A stretch of DNA of 53,036 bases, from the NCBI GenBank assembly GCA_002471375.1, contig DKPV01000062.1, positions 1-53,036 on the forward strand. The letters are read 5' to 3'. Within the stretch, counting starts at the first letter, position 1; each line of letters begins with the position of its first letter. Shown here one piece after another: positions 7,832 through 17,260 of this stretch. The DNA is from Flavobacteriales bacterium UBA7325. GTDB taxonomy: Bacteria; Bacteroidota; Bacteroidia; Flavobacteriales_D; Crocinitomicaceae. A program made the translations under genes and the position numbers. The notes beneath the pieces are model-generated. The model was not told the origin of the DNA, ran no database searches, and saw only the letters and a list, made by a program, of their open reading frames with translations.

Positions 7832-9304
7832 ATGATCTTACGTAAAGTCACTTTTGCTCTTTCAATTGTATTCTTACTAGCCGCCTGTTCAGGTGAAACG
7901 CCAATAGAGAACAAGGAACTCAAAGAATATTTCTCATCATACCTTAATGACAATGAAAGTGTTGTTGGGTTTGGTAACGCGAAGATTAAGGATATTTTAA
8001 ATAAAGCGCAATACGAGAAGGTGACAATGCTAGATGCAATTGTTGGAGGGCAACTCGAGACTTTCGAAGGTATGATCAATCTAAGTGGACCGGTATATTA
8101 TGCCGCAAATGGTCCGTTGAATAGAGATGCTGCTCCTGAAGAAATAGTATTGTTTATTGAAGTACTTGACGAAGCTAATTTGAAATCACATTTAAGCTCT
8201 GAGATGGGGTATGATCTTAATGAAGCTAAGGGGTTTAGCTATACCTCTGATGGAGACATGGCCATGGGGATTCGTGAGAACCTAGTTATTATCATTATTA
8301 AGCCAGGGAACTACGATGAGAAAGCCTTTTTTAAGAAAGCATTCGAGCGAGTTGATGGTGAAGCTAGCTCAGGTGATGTTGCCAAACTCTTGAAGCAAGA
8401 TGATGGTGATATTGTCGTAGCAATGAACATTGGGAATTTTATTGAGAATTCAGGGAGTGGAATGGAAGGAATTCCTGAACCACAAATGAAAGAAATGAAG
8501 AAGCTATTCGATGGAGCTATCGTAAATACGAAAGTTAAGTTTGAAGATGGAAAGGCTGTTATACAAACAGAGAATATATTCGGAAAGAAGTTGATGGATA
8601 AAATGTTTTTTGAAAAAGACCCAACTGCAGAGGTGATAAGTCATTTAGGAGGTGGAGAACCAGCTGCTGGATTTTCGATGATCATCGATGTGAAAAAAAT
8701 GGAAACATTCATGGAGGATATTCATCCACAAGCGATGAATAAAATTGGAGGAATGCAGTATGTCGGAATGAAACTAATGGCAGGCGCGAATGATTTAGGA
8801 GAAGTTATTGACGGTAAGGCAGGTGTTCTTTTTTTCGTACCTAAGGATGGTGAAACTGACAAATCAAAAATGATGAATCTTTATTTAGGTTTAGAATCGA
8901 AAGGTGAGAAATTAATTGAAACGGCAACTTCTACATTTGGAGAAATGCTACCGCCTGATCTTCCTGCATACAAATTCGAGGACGGAGGGTTATCCGTACT
9001 TGGAAACAGTACGAACGCAAGTTCTAGATTGGTGCTGCCGTCTGTAGCGAGTAATTTTGGAAAATCAGGGATTAACTTCTTTGTGAATCTCGAAGGATTG
9101 CAGGCTAAAGATTTGGAAGCAATGTTTAAGATGAAGGATTTAGGTCCAATATTAAAGGTTGCTAAATCAGTGTCTTTCCAATGCAACAATTCTGGCGGCG
9201 AACTAGTAATCACTGCTAAGAAAGGACAAGAAAACATTCTTAAGCAAGCACTCGAGGCAGCGGTATCTGATATCTCTGAGTTAATGGGCGGAGTTTCATT
9301 CTAA
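7832..9304 (+). CDS. Large lipoprotein, DUF4836-like
   Basis: The 490-residue protein has a clear lipobox (FLLAAC, Cys about 19). Its layout resembles DUF4836 proteins of Bacteroidota: an N-terminal segment like ESVVGFGNAKIKDILNKA, a short phrase like GMINLSGPVYYA, and then duplicated alpha/beta modules with repeated KMxxFMEDI/DLEAMF-type helices. Family membership is a judgement from overall pattern and is not certain. The product is probably anchored in the outer or inner membrane facing the periplasm. The msrB gene follows 12 nt downstream, so the two are likely cotranscribed. No enzymatic motif is visible. Confidence 0.7.
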   Translation: MILRKVTFALSIVFLLAACSGETPIENKELKEYFSSYLNDNESVVGFGNAKIKDILNKAQYEKVTMLDAIVGGQLETFEGMINLSGPVYYAANGPLNRDAAPEEIVLFIEVLDEANLKSHLSSEMGYDLNEAKGFSYTSDGDMAMGIRENLVIIIIKPGNYDEKAFFKKAFERVDGEASSGDVAKLLKQDDGDIVVAMNIGNFIENSGSGMEGIPEPQMKEMKKLFDGAIVNTKVKFEDGKAVIQTENIFGKKLMDKMFFEKDPTAEVISHLGGGEPAAGFSMIIDVKKMETFMEDIHPQAMNKIGGMQYVGMKLMAGANDLGEVIDGKAGVLFFVPKDGETDKSKMMNLYLGLESKGEKLIETATSTFGEMLPPDLPAYKFEDGGLSVLGNSTNASSRLVLPSVASNFGKSGINFFVNLEGLQAKDLEAMFKMKDLGPILKVAKSVSFQCNNSGGELVITAKKGQENILKQALEAAVSDISELMGGVSF

Positions 9305-9316
9305 TTAGGTTTGAAG

Positions 9317-9688
9317 ATGAAAAATAAAGAAGACTGGAACTCGTTAACGGAAGAAGAGCAGCGAGTAATACTCCGTAAGGGCACTGAGCGCGCATTTACG
9401 GGTGAGTTCGATAACCATAAGGCCAATGGGACATATGTGTGCCGTCAGTGCGAAGCTGAGCTTTATCGCTCAGCTGATAAATTCAGTTCAGGATGTGGGT
9501 GGCCAAGTTTTGACGATGAGATTGCTGGTGCAATTACTAAAGTTCGAGATGCTGATGGAAGAAGAATAGAAATCATTTGCTCCAATTGTGAAGGGCACCT
9601 TGGGCATGTGTTTCATGGAGAAAGACTCACAGCAAAGGATACAAGGCATTGTGTTAATTCTATTTCCCTAAAATTTATCGCGGACTAA
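9317..9688 (+). CDS. msrB: Peptide-methionine (R)-S-oxide reductase MsrB
   Basis: The 123-residue protein is a typical cytoplasmic MsrB. It has two CxxC zinc-binding pairs (Cys 42/45 and 88/91), the conserved SSGCGWPSF segment (57-65), GHLGHVFHGE (93-102) and the catalytic cysteine in TRHCVNS (Cys 112). The enzyme reduces methionine-R-sulfoxide in proteins using thioredoxin. I chose the ATG at 9317 over a TTG 6 nt upstream. It follows the DUF4836-like lipoprotein gene at 12 nt and overlaps the convergent transglycosylase gene by 4 nt at the stop codons. Confidence 0.96.
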   Translation: MKNKEDWNSLTEEEQRVILRKGTERAFTGEFDNHKANGTYVCRQCEAELYRSADKFSSGCGWPSFDDEIAGAITKVRDADGRRIEIICSNCEGHLGHVFHGERLTAKDTRHCVNSISLKFIAD

Positions 9689-10629
9689 TCTACAGAACAT
9701 CTTAAGATGTAATCATAATTCTCGTGCACCATTTCATCCAGAATTAGTTGAGAAGCCAAGGCAAGTTGGGTATAGTTCTGAGAGTTATTTCCAAATTGAG
9801 CTGCTGAATTAACCCACATAGAACGAATTAAAGATTGTCCACCTTCACTAGGGTTTATCTTAGCAATTACTGCGCTAACATTCCCTGCTCCTGCATGGTA
9901 AACGTGAAGAACAAACAATCTAAACCATAAATCATTTTCATCGAATGCTAGATTACGTGCATTCAGAATTCTCTTTGCTTCGGGAATACAAACTCTATGT
10001 ATCAAGCGTGAAGCTCCGTATGCACTTCGTTCAAAATCCTTCCGTTCATCTGTATATCGATTAACAGTTAAACCCTGTGCTCTTGCAACTGCCGGCATGA
10101 GTTGAAATGGACCATAAGCTCCTGCCCGTGATTTTTTCAATTGTCCCGGACTCTCAATAAGCAAGATGGCTTGTGCATACCAAGGATCAACTTCGAAACG
10201 TTCAAAAGCGGCTACACCTTCAGAAATACTTGGATATACGACCTGAAATTTATAGAAATCACTCTTCCCTGAAGTCACATACACGTGAGCATCTTGTGGG
10301 AGTCCATGAAGTTTTTTAATACTATCTCGAAAGGAAGCTTTTTCAGCTTTGGTTTGCGAATTCCATGTAGCGAGACTCGTTTTCTCTATAATCTCTCGTG
10401 TAGATCCAATATTTACTAAGCATGAATCTGATGAAAGTTGCATGATTTGTTTCCAAAAAATTGGTTGAGCTAACTCATCCCATCCTTGGTCATAAATCAT
10501 CTCTGCGCTTAATATTGTATTTTGATTGTCACCTTGTTTAACCTCGATTTTCTCGGCATCCCAAGAATCCGATGGTTGTGCAATACTTATGATTGGTGCA
10601 AAAGATATAAGAAGGAGAAAATGACGCAT
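9685..10629 (-). CDS. Exported lytic transglycosylase (SLT domain)
   Basis: The 314-residue protein has a signal peptide (MRHFLLLISFAPIISIAQ). Residues about 145-300 form an SLT/goose-lysozyme-like domain: the catalytic Glu is probably E159 in AILLIESPG, followed by GAYGPFQLMP (170-179) and the helical YHAGAGNV segment. The layout is closest to MltD-type enzymes, but no LysM domain is visible, so I give no symbol. It would cleave the glycan strands of peptidoglycan in the periplasm, forming 1,6-anhydro-MurNAc ends. It is divergent from yidD and convergent with msrB. Confidence 0.88.
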   Translation of the reverse strand: MRHFLLLISFAPIISIAQPSDSWDAEKIEVKQGDNQNTILSAEMIYDQGWDELAQPIFWKQIMQLSSDSCLVNIGSTREIIEKTSLATWNSQTKAEKASFRDSIKKLHGLPQDAHVYVTSGKSDFYKFQVVYPSISEGVAAFERFEVDPWYAQAILLIESPGQLKKSRAGAYGPFQLMPAVARAQGLTVNRYTDERKDFERSAYGASRLIHRVCIPEAKRILNARNLAFDENDLWFRLFVLHVYHAGAGNVSAVIAKINPSEGGQSLIRSMWVNSAAQFGNNSQNYTQLALASQLILDEMVHENYDYILRCSVD

Positions 10630-10746
10630 AACTGGAGATAAAGATTTAAGTCCTATAAAAATAACGAATAATAGGGTGGGTTTGTTACGAATTTCTGTTA
10701 AGTATTCACAAGCGAACGTGAAAAATGGCGTATTTTGTGCCTAATT

Positions 10747-10992
10747 ATGGCTGTTTTTAGACAAATTATAGGTTTTCCATTCATTTTCCTGGTGAAAGTG
10801 TATCAATGGGTGATTAGTCCGTTAATACCTCAGTCATGTCGTTATACACCAACATGTTCAAGTTATACTATTGAGGCAATCAAAGTTTGGGGGCCAATAA
10901 AAGGAATTTATCTAGGTGCAAAACGGATTTCATCTTGCCATTCATGGTCGCAGGGGGGACATGATCCGGTACCAAAAAGAAAAAATAAATGA
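10747..10992 (+). CDS. yidD: Membrane protein insertion efficiency factor YidD
   Basis: The 81-residue protein matches YidD in length and sequence: an amphipathic N-terminal helix (FPFIFLVKVYQWVISPLIP) followed by the conserved cysteine region SCRYTPTCSSYTIEAI and a C-terminal GGHDPVP. YidD assists YidC in inserting inner-membrane proteins. The ATG at 10747 is preferred to a TTG 12 nt upstream. In many bacteria yidD sits between rnpA and yidC; here it overlaps an exported glycoside hydrolase gene by 4 nt (ATGA). Confidence 0.95.
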   Translation: MAVFRQIIGFPFIFLVKVYQWVISPLIPQSCRYTPTCSSYTIEAIKVWGPIKGIYLGAKRISSCHSWSQGGHDPVPKRKNK

Positions 10993-13292
10993 TCAAGTCG
11001 CTGCTTTTTATTCTATCTCTATCGATGCTGACATCTTTGAATGCTCAGACGTTTCGTGCTGCAAAACCAAAGGTATTAACATCTTTTAATGTGGAGTCTC
11101 TCGGAGAACAAGGACAGTTAGCTTGGTATTACCCGGACCGAACTCCTCAATTAGTAGAGCAATTTCAGAAAGTGGAATATGGGGTTAAACTTCCTACGGC
11201 TATTAATGACAGGATCGTTTCATTTTTAACTCAGGATGATGCTACTGGGATACTCAATCCATTTAATCGTCATGATGTAGATATTACAGCTACATTTCAT
11301 AAAATGATTGAAAATGGCAGGTCAAGGCAAGTGAAATCAGTGGATGCATTTTTCTATGAAGAATTTCGCCGAGATTTAAGCAATAACAAATGGCGAAATG
11401 ATACAACTTCATTCAACTTTAGAATTCGATTTTCTCCTGAAGAGGTTGGTGATTATGAAGTTCAAATAAGTGTAGCAATTGATGGAGCAGAACTTGCTGA
11501 AATGGAATCTACCTTTAAGGTTATGGCATCTGAGCATAAAGGTTTCTTGGAGCAAGGAAAGAATTACAAGCACCTTCGTTATTCAAAGACAAAAAAGAGC
11601 TTTACTGGAGTTGGTCAAGTTATTCCTTGGGCCCTATATGAAGATTGGTATCATACTGATAAAGCTTCAGGTCCGGTAAAATTTATGCCGTTCTACCAGA
11701 CATTTAATAAGTTGCATTCTTCAGGGGGTAACTTCACACGTTTTATTGCAGCTCCTTGGTTCATGCAGTTGGAATGGGAAGCACTTGGAAACTATCAACC
11801 GAAGATGGGTCAGGCATGGGAGTTTGATCGAATGAATGAGCGCTGTGCAGAGTTGGATATCTATTATATGTTCTGTGGATTGTTACACTCTCCTCTTGAA
11901 GCACTGCACGAAGGTAAGAGTTCGGTGGTACCGGGTGTTAGTTGGGAGTCTTATTGCTATAACGGAGCTGACAGTACACCTGCAGAGGTCGCATCTGAGC
12001 CTAAATTAAATACGATTAAACCGGTTGACTTTTACAGCGACGAAACGGCGAATGATCACCAAAAAAATTATTTCAGATACTTAGTTTCTAGATGGGGGTT
12101 CTCTACTGCGCTCGCGGGTTGGCAATTGATGAGTGAAGCGGATCAAACGTGTGAGTATCGCGACTATAAGCTTGAGGATGGTACGATTAAAGATTGTTCA
12201 GAAAATCGAGCAAAGGTGAGTGCATGGACAGGGAATATGGTGAACTTTATGCGTGAGGAATGCGATGACGTTCATCCTAAAAGTATTTCGATAATTACGG
12301 GAAGAAATTACTCAAGTCATCTTTGGGACAAAACTATGTTTGAGCACGAGAATATTGAGTTTTTTGGATTGCATGATTATATTTTTGAGATGGATCCACC
12401 ATCAAAGAATATTAGGAATAGGAATTTAGTTATGCGATATGAGACCGTTACCAACCTTGGCGCTGGTTTGGCTGATGGCAAGGTTCAACACCCAGAGTTC
12501 CATAAAAAAATGTTTATTTATGATGAGTTTGGGCACGTTTCTACTGTACCAAGAAAAATACCTGAAGATCAGCATGATGATGCTGTGAAAGCGATGAATA
12601 ATTGTATGGACTTTAATTTCAAACAAGACCTTTGGTTTACCTTATCAAGTGGTTGTGCAATTGTTGGCTTAGATTGGTGGAATGAGCATATGCCGCAAAG
12701 ACATGCGATGTGGGATAAATACTTCAGAGGAATAACTAAGTTTTCAGAAGATATCGATTACGAAGGTGTGGATTATACTACCGTAAGAGAGCGTAAGGGG
12801 TTTGTTTATATTGCCCAACGCTGGCCGCTTAAAAAAAAGGCGATAGATCGTTCGAACGTTAAACCATATCGAAAGTCAGATAAAGTTGAAGCATATATTC
12901 AAGTTGATTCGCTCGGAACACAAGGGTTTGGTTGGATGTCGAATCGTTCATTTCACTGGGCGAATTTGGTTGATTCAATCGCTTGTTTACAGCCAATCGT
13001 GAATGGCACTAAGCCATTTGATAAGAGCTACATGCTGACACCTATTGATGATGATCTCGTAGAAAAACCAATCATGATTGGCGAAGAAGAAGCATTTATC
13101 AAAGTATATAACGTTCAAAGAAAAGCTACTTATACAGTTGATTTTTACGATACAGAATCAGGTGAAGTCATCGAAACTCGGAGTTTGAGATCGCGTGGTG
13201 GTACTCTTAAAATATTCGCACCAAAGATGAAGCCCTCAGAACGATATGATGTAGGATTTAAATTCTATGATTCTGAGCGAGGTTGGAAATAA
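10989..13292 (+). CDS. Exported GH5-like glycoside hydrolase with N-terminal DUF5060-like domain
   Basis: The 767-residue protein has a signal peptide (residues about 1-20, ending LNAQ). Residues about 30-180 form a beta-sandwich resembling DUF5060. Residues about 190-600 look like a clan GH-A TIM barrel: candidate acid/base Glu 384 in GWQLMSEADQ and candidate nucleophile Glu 513 in FIYDEFGH, near the expected ends of strands 4 and 7. The C-terminal 120 residues are beta-rich, but I see no clear T9SS tail. The substrate cannot be read from the sequence, though a beta-mannan or beta-glucan is plausible given the mannosyltransferase-like and CslA-like genes that converge on it. The start overlaps yidD by 4 nt, and the 3' end overlaps the convergent GT-C gene by 28 bp. 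Confidence 0.75.
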   Translation: MIKSLLFILSLSMLTSLNAQTFRAAKPKVLTSFNVESLGEQGQLAWYYPDRTPQLVEQFQKVEYGVKLPTAINDRIVSFLTQDDATGILNPFNRHDVDITATFHKMIENGRSRQVKSVDAFFYEEFRRDLSNNKWRNDTTSFNFRIRFSPEEVGDYEVQISVAIDGAELAEMESTFKVMASEHKGFLEQGKNYKHLRYSKTKKSFTGVGQVIPWALYEDWYHTDKASGPVKFMPFYQTFNKLHSSGGNFTRFIAAPWFMQLEWEALGNYQPKMGQAWEFDRMNERCAELDIYYMFCGLLHSPLEALHEGKSSVVPGVSWESYCYNGADSTPAEVASEPKLNTIKPVDFYSDETANDHQKNYFRYLVSRWGFSTALAGWQLMSEADQTCEYRDYKLEDGTIKDCSENRAKVSAWTGNMVNFMREECDDVHPKSISIITGRNYSSHLWDKTMFEHENIEFFGLHDYIFEMDPPSKNIRNRNLVMRYETVTNLGAGLADGKVQHPEFHKKMFIYDEFGHVSTVPRKIPEDQHDDAVKAMNNCMDFNFKQDLWFTLSSGCAIVGLDWWNEHMPQRHAMWDKYFRGITKFSEDIDYEGVDYTTVRERKGFVYIAQRWPLKKKAIDRSNVKPYRKSDKVEAYIQVDSLGTQGFGWMSNRSFHWANLVDSIACLQPIVNGTKPFDKSYMLTPIDDDLVEKPIMIGEEEAFIKVYNVQRKATYTVDFYDTESGEVIETRSLRSRGGTLKIFAPKMKPSERYDVGFKFYDSERGWK

Positions 13293-14632
13293 CTCTCCAG
13301 TCTGAAGTTCTTAAACGGACTACCTTTTTGCTTTAATTCAATCACGAGGTATATCAACAATATAATGTACTCAATAGTAACGAGCGCCCTAACCTCAAAT
13401 GAACTGCCGTCTCCGACACTGTAAAAGAAGTAGGAGAAGAAGATTAAGAAACTCCAAAGAACCGGAAATGTATAATTGGTAAATAGAGAAAGCGTTAAAA
13501 GAGGTAGAACGTACCAAGGGTGCAAGGTACTTCCGAAAAACATGTAGAGAAAAAATCCAAACATCATTCTCGTTACTAATTGTTGCCAAGTTCTAGATTT
13601 CCTTCCAAATGAATAAAAAACAATGGTGATCATTGTGGCTCCCGATAATATCGGTCCAATGATCTGAACTGGATTGTAGTCAACGAATAGTTTACCAAAT
13701 TCGATGTAATTATAGAAGATGAAAGAGTTAAACTCGAATACCCTGAAATACAATGAGAGACTTTCTAAGAAGTGCATAACATTCCTGGGGTAGATCATTG
13801 TCATTCCTAACCCAACGATTACAAAACCAGACACGATGTAATACAGGAATGCCTTTTTCCAACCCATATAGCGAAGTAGGAAGAGGAGAAGAAGTAGAGG
13901 TACCAGTTTTATTTGGACAGCTAACCCGAAAATTAGAGCACTAATTCCATTCTTTTTTGTGAATAAGAAATAAAATGAAATACAAAGTAATGATATCATG
14001 ACTCCCTCAAAATGAACGTTTCCAGTACATTCAATGATTAGAAGTGGGTTCATGAAAAGCAACCATAAGCGGGTTGGCTCTATGTTGAAATGAAGGAATA
14101 ATTTCCTAAGGTAGATCAATCCTCCTATCTCAGTGAGCACAATTAGAAGTTTCATGATAAAAACATTCGTAGCAACCGATGAAGTGAACCCCGAAGAAAC
14201 AATAAAGTATAACTGATTAACCGGCGGGTAGCAAGAATAATTGTCCTTCGAAAGGTCAGACATACCTACATAGAGATCTTTTAAATATGCTGTTTGCATG
14301 TAGCCTTGATCATGAAGTTCTATCGGCGTGAAATCGAATACATTAATTCCACTCCAGGTAAGTTCTCCATCCCAGAGGAATCGATAATAATCATCCGAAA
14401 GATTTGGGGCATATAGCATCGATACGAAGTGCGCCGCTCCTGCTAGAATGATTAAGTGAGAAAAATTATAACTGTTCCTTTCTCGTATGATGAGAATAAA
14501 GAAAACAAAGGCTAGCGCATAGAAGCTAGCAATAAAACTAAAATTAGTTCGATCTGCCTCAAAGTTGACCAAGAAGATTGATGCGATGAAACCAAATGCT
14601 AATGCGAGACGCCATATTTTGCCTCGCTCCAT
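13265..14632 (-). CDS. GT-C fold membrane glycosyltransferase, mannosyltransferase-like
   Basis: The 455-residue protein is very hydrophobic, with roughly ten or more membrane segments. The first large loop carries NLSDDYYRFLWDG (residues about 77-89), the acidic motif typical of polyprenyl-phosphate-sugar-dependent GT-C enzymes (GT87 and mannosyltransferase families). Such enzymes move a sugar from a lipid-linked donor on the periplasmic side of the inner membrane. The gene is last in a five-gene minus-strand operon and starts 3 nt after the CslA-like gene. The DPM1-like enzyme two genes upstream could supply its lipid-linked sugar donor (inference). Confidence 0.78.
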   Translation of the reverse strand: MERGKIWRLALAFGFIASIFLVNFEADRTNFSFIASFYALAFVFFILIIRERNSYNFSHLIILAGAAHFVSMLYAPNLSDDYYRFLWDGELTWSGINVFDFTPIELHDQGYMQTAYLKDLYVGMSDLSKDNYSCYPPVNQLYFIVSSGFTSSVATNVFIMKLLIVLTEIGGLIYLRKLFLHFNIEPTRLWLLFMNPLLIIECTGNVHFEGVMISLLCISFYFLFTKKNGISALIFGLAVQIKLVPLLLLLFLLRYMGWKKAFLYYIVSGFVIVGLGMTMIYPRNVMHFLESLSLYFRVFEFNSFIFYNYIEFGKLFVDYNPVQIIGPILSGATMITIVFYSFGRKSRTWQQLVTRMMFGFFLYMFFGSTLHPWYVLPLLTLSLFTNYTFPVLWSFLIFFSYFFYSVGDGSSFEVRALVTIEYIILLIYLVIELKQKGSPFKNFRLESYFQPRSES

Positions 14633-14635
14633 GTA

Positions 14636-16501
14636 TTAACGTGCTTTATTTGAAGCTCTGATTTCTGCAATTGAATAGAAGAATACTAATCCATATCCGA
14701 GCGCTAGCATAAGGTGAAAAGGAACCATTCCAATGTCTCCATAGATCGCACGATTAACAGCGGTATATCCGAAAAGAAGGAATAAGAAACCTTCACCGAT
14801 ATTCAGAATAGAAAGACGTTTTTTATCGTATTTGTTTCCTTTGAATTCACTTTTCTTATTCACGTTAAACTTTGGAGTTCTAACAAATGAACTTTTGATT
14901 CCTAAGTATCCTTCCATCACTGCAACAGAGTTGTTCAATGCAAGTCCCATCGATACAATGAGAAACATAACGAATCGGAAAATGAATCGGAAGAATGCTA
15001 CAAATAGATTGCCTTCTTTATCCTTATAAGAGTGCCAATAATAGAAGCTTAGGAAAACCGTACTAAGTAAGAAAACCGCTCCGTATTGAAGGATGTAATT
15101 TAAATCTGCAAAACTATCCTTTATATGAAGAATAGGTAATGTCAGTAGACATAAAATCAAGATAAAAATGAAAACAGAAGAATTAAACAAATGCGAAAGA
15201 CCATGAATTCGATCTCCAAATTTCACTCCTTTGGTCGTTGCAATTCGTTTCCACATTTTGATGAAACACTCCGCACCACCTTTCATCCAACGGTGTTGTT
15301 GTGATTTTAAGGCAGACATAGTAATTGGAAGTTCTGCAGGAGAAACTACGTGCTCCAAAAATTTAAATTTCCATCCTTTTAATTGGGCTCTATAGCTCAG
15401 ATCTAGATCTTCCGTAAGGGTGTCATGCTCCCAACCTCCAGCTTCGGCGATACACGTTTTACGCCATACTCCGCCTGTTCCGTTGAAGTTAATAAAATGC
15501 CCAGAAGCATTTCTACCTCCTTGCTCGATGGCAAAGTGACCATTCAAACCGAAGGCTTGTAGTTCCGTAAGGATTGAATATTTTTTATTGATATGTCCCC
15601 AACGTGTTTGAACCACACCGATATTATCATCAATGAAATGGGGCATAGTTTTTTGTAACCAGTCTGGTTCTGGAATGAAATCCGCATCAAATATTGCGAT
15701 AAATTCACCCTCAACCTGATCCATTGCATCATCTAAAGCTCCGGCTTTATATCCCGTTCGATCTGTACGGTGAATATGTTGAATGTTAACGCCAGTTGCA
15801 GCAACCTCAGCTACTTTCTTAGCGATCAAATCCGTTGTTTCATCTGTAGAATCATCCAATACTTGAATTTGTAATTTATCAGCCGGATAATCGAATGCTG
15901 CGATCGTTTCAATAATTCGTTCTGCTACATAAAGCTCATTGAACATTGGTAACTGAACAGTAACTTTTGGAGTCTTTTCCGGGTTGAACTCAGGCTCGTT
16001 TTCAAGTGCAGCTTTCTTTTTCTTACGATTGTTCACATAAGCAATCGCAAGCGACAATTGAAGAATACTGTAAAAGAGAATAAGAACTAAACATGCAAAA
16101 TAGAAGAAAACAAAAATCTTGGCAGTGAAATGCGCCCAGTAGTGCTCCTCATCTCCGCTATCGCCCCAATTCCACATCCATGAAACTTTGCGATCTACTT
16201 CAAAATCTAAATCTGGCTTATGCGTCTCCGTTACTTCAAATTTGAATTTCTTTTGTTTGAAATCCTTATCGGTAACTTCCAACTCATATTTTCCAATAGG
16301 TGTGTTTTTGAATGCAAAATATCCGTCAGATTTAGACTTCGTAACATGAATTTTACTAGTTTTCAAATGTCGAATTGTAACTTTAACTCCAGATTCCGGA
16401 GCTTCTGTTTTTCCATCAACGATTTTTCCGCCGAAATTTTGATTTTGAGCTAGTCCCGCTAATGGGAGTAATAGTAGGGCAGTTAGTGCTAGAACACGCA
16501 T
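14636..16501 (-). CDS. CslA-like processive GT2 glycosyltransferase with secreted N-terminal domain
   Basis: The protein is about 621 residues from the ATG at 16501, which immediately precedes a good signal peptide (MRVLALTALLLLPLAGLAQ); an ATG 42 nt upstream is possible but less signal-like. Residues about 20-105 form a carboxypeptidase-regulatory-like (CarboxypepD_reg) beta-sandwich, followed by a membrane segment (about 125-155). The GT2 catalytic domain has DDST (216-219), DAD (272-274), TED (363-365) and QQHRW (401-405), i.e. the D, DxD, TED, QxxRW set of processive enzymes such as cellulose and mannan synthases. Further membrane helices follow. The product would be a beta-linked polysaccharide extruded across the inner membrane. 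Neighbours are a DPM1-like GT2 and a GT-C enzyme. Confidence 0.85.
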   Translation of the reverse strand: MRVLALTALLLLPLAGLAQNQNFGGKIVDGKTEAPESGVKVTIRHLKTSKIHVTKSKSDGYFAFKNTPIGKYELEVTDKDFKQKKFKFEVTETHKPDLDFEVDRKVSWMWNWGDSGDEEHYWAHFTAKIFVFFYFACLVLILFYSILQLSLAIAYVNNRKKKKAALENEPEFNPEKTPKVTVQLPMFNELYVAERIIETIAAFDYPADKLQIQVLDDSTDETTDLIAKKVAEVAATGVNIQHIHRTDRTGYKAGALDDAMDQVEGEFIAIFDADFIPEPDWLQKTMPHFIDDNIGVVQTRWGHINKKYSILTELQAFGLNGHFAIEQGGRNASGHFINFNGTGGVWRKTCIAEAGGWEHDTLTEDLDLSYRAQLKGWKFKFLEHVVSPAELPITMSALKSQQHRWMKGGAECFIKMWKRIATTKGVKFGDRIHGLSHLFNSSVFIFILILCLLTLPILHIKDSFADLNYILQYGAVFLLSTVFLSFYYWHSYKDKEGNLFVAFFRFIFRFVMFLIVSMGLALNNSVAVMEGYLGIKSSFVRTPKFNVNKKSEFKGNKYDKKRLSILNIGEGFLFLLFGYTAVNRAIYGDIGMVPFHLMLALGYGLVFFYSIAEIRASNKAR

Positions 16502-16546
16502 ATGAATTACTAGGGAATGATATGTGTTAAACATCGTTTGCATCGA

Positions 16547-17236
16547 TTAAAATCGGTACTTAAAGACCGCAAATATAATCTTTATTCCCGCAAGTACGGT
16601 ACCTTTTACTGTTCCACTCACTTTCGAGACACCAACGCGCTTTTTATAGTTAACTGGAACCTCGCAAAATTGCATTTTTTGTTTGGCCGCTTTTATCTGC
16701 ATTTCGATTGTCCACCCATAGGTCTTATCAGACATTTTTAATAGTTCCAACTTATCAGACTTTATGGCTCTGAACGGTCCCAGATCTGTGAATTTTACTC
16801 TATAGAAGAGGCGAATTAGCTTCGTCGCCAACCAATTCCCAAAGATTTGTTGCGGCGTTAATGATCCCTTTTCTCGTTTCCCTAAAACCCTTGAGCCAAT
16901 CACCATATCCATGTTTTGACTTAGGATAGGATTAATAACATTAGGAATTTCTTGAGGGTAATCAGAATAGTCTCCATCCAAAAAAACAACTATATCTGTT
17001 TTCAGCTTTTTGCTGTGTTCTATGCCCTTCAAACATGCCCAGCCGTAGCCTTTCCTTGGTTCATCAAGAACAATTGCACCTGCTTCCGAAGCGACTTTAA
17101 CTGTGGAGTCAGTTGAGTTGTTATTGACAACGATCACGTGTTCTACAATCTCTCTAGGGATATCAAGAACGACCTTTCCGATGGACTGCTCCTCATTGTA
17201 TGCGGGGATGATTACGGTAACTATCGGTTTCGACAT
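16547..17236 (-). CDS. GT2 glycosyltransferase, dolichyl/polyprenyl-phosphate sugar synthase type
   Basis: The 229-residue cytoplasmic GT2 enzyme resembles DPM1. It has PAYNEEQSIGKV near residues 10-21, NNNSTDSTVKVA, the metal-binding DGDYSDYP (about 90-97) and a late conserved GWTIEMQIKA segment followed by NYKKRVGVSKVSG. It lacks C-terminal membrane helices. The known reaction of the family transfers a sugar from a nucleotide donor to a polyprenyl phosphate. The gene sits 24 nt after the polyferredoxin gene and just upstream of the CslA-like gene, so it may feed lipid-linked sugar to the GT-C enzyme at the end of the operon. Confidence 0.88.
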   Translation of the reverse strand: MSKPIVTVIIPAYNEEQSIGKVVLDIPREIVEHVIVVNNNSTDSTVKVASEAGAIVLDEPRKGYGWACLKGIEHSKKLKTDIVVFLDGDYSDYPQEIPNVINPILSQNMDMVIGSRVLGKREKGSLTPQQIFGNWLATKLIRLFYRVKFTDLGPFRAIKSDKLELLKMSDKTYGWTIEMQIKAAKQKMQFCEVPVNYKKRVGVSKVSGTVKGTVLAGIKIIFAVFKYRF

Positions 17237-17260
17237 ATAACTTAATGTGCGGCAAACTTA

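Noticed and set aside
8881..9237. 118-codon minus-strand frame inside the DUF4836-like lipoprotein gene
   Set aside because: It lies wholly antisense to a gene with lipobox and regular structure, and shows no start context, motif or neighbour of its own.
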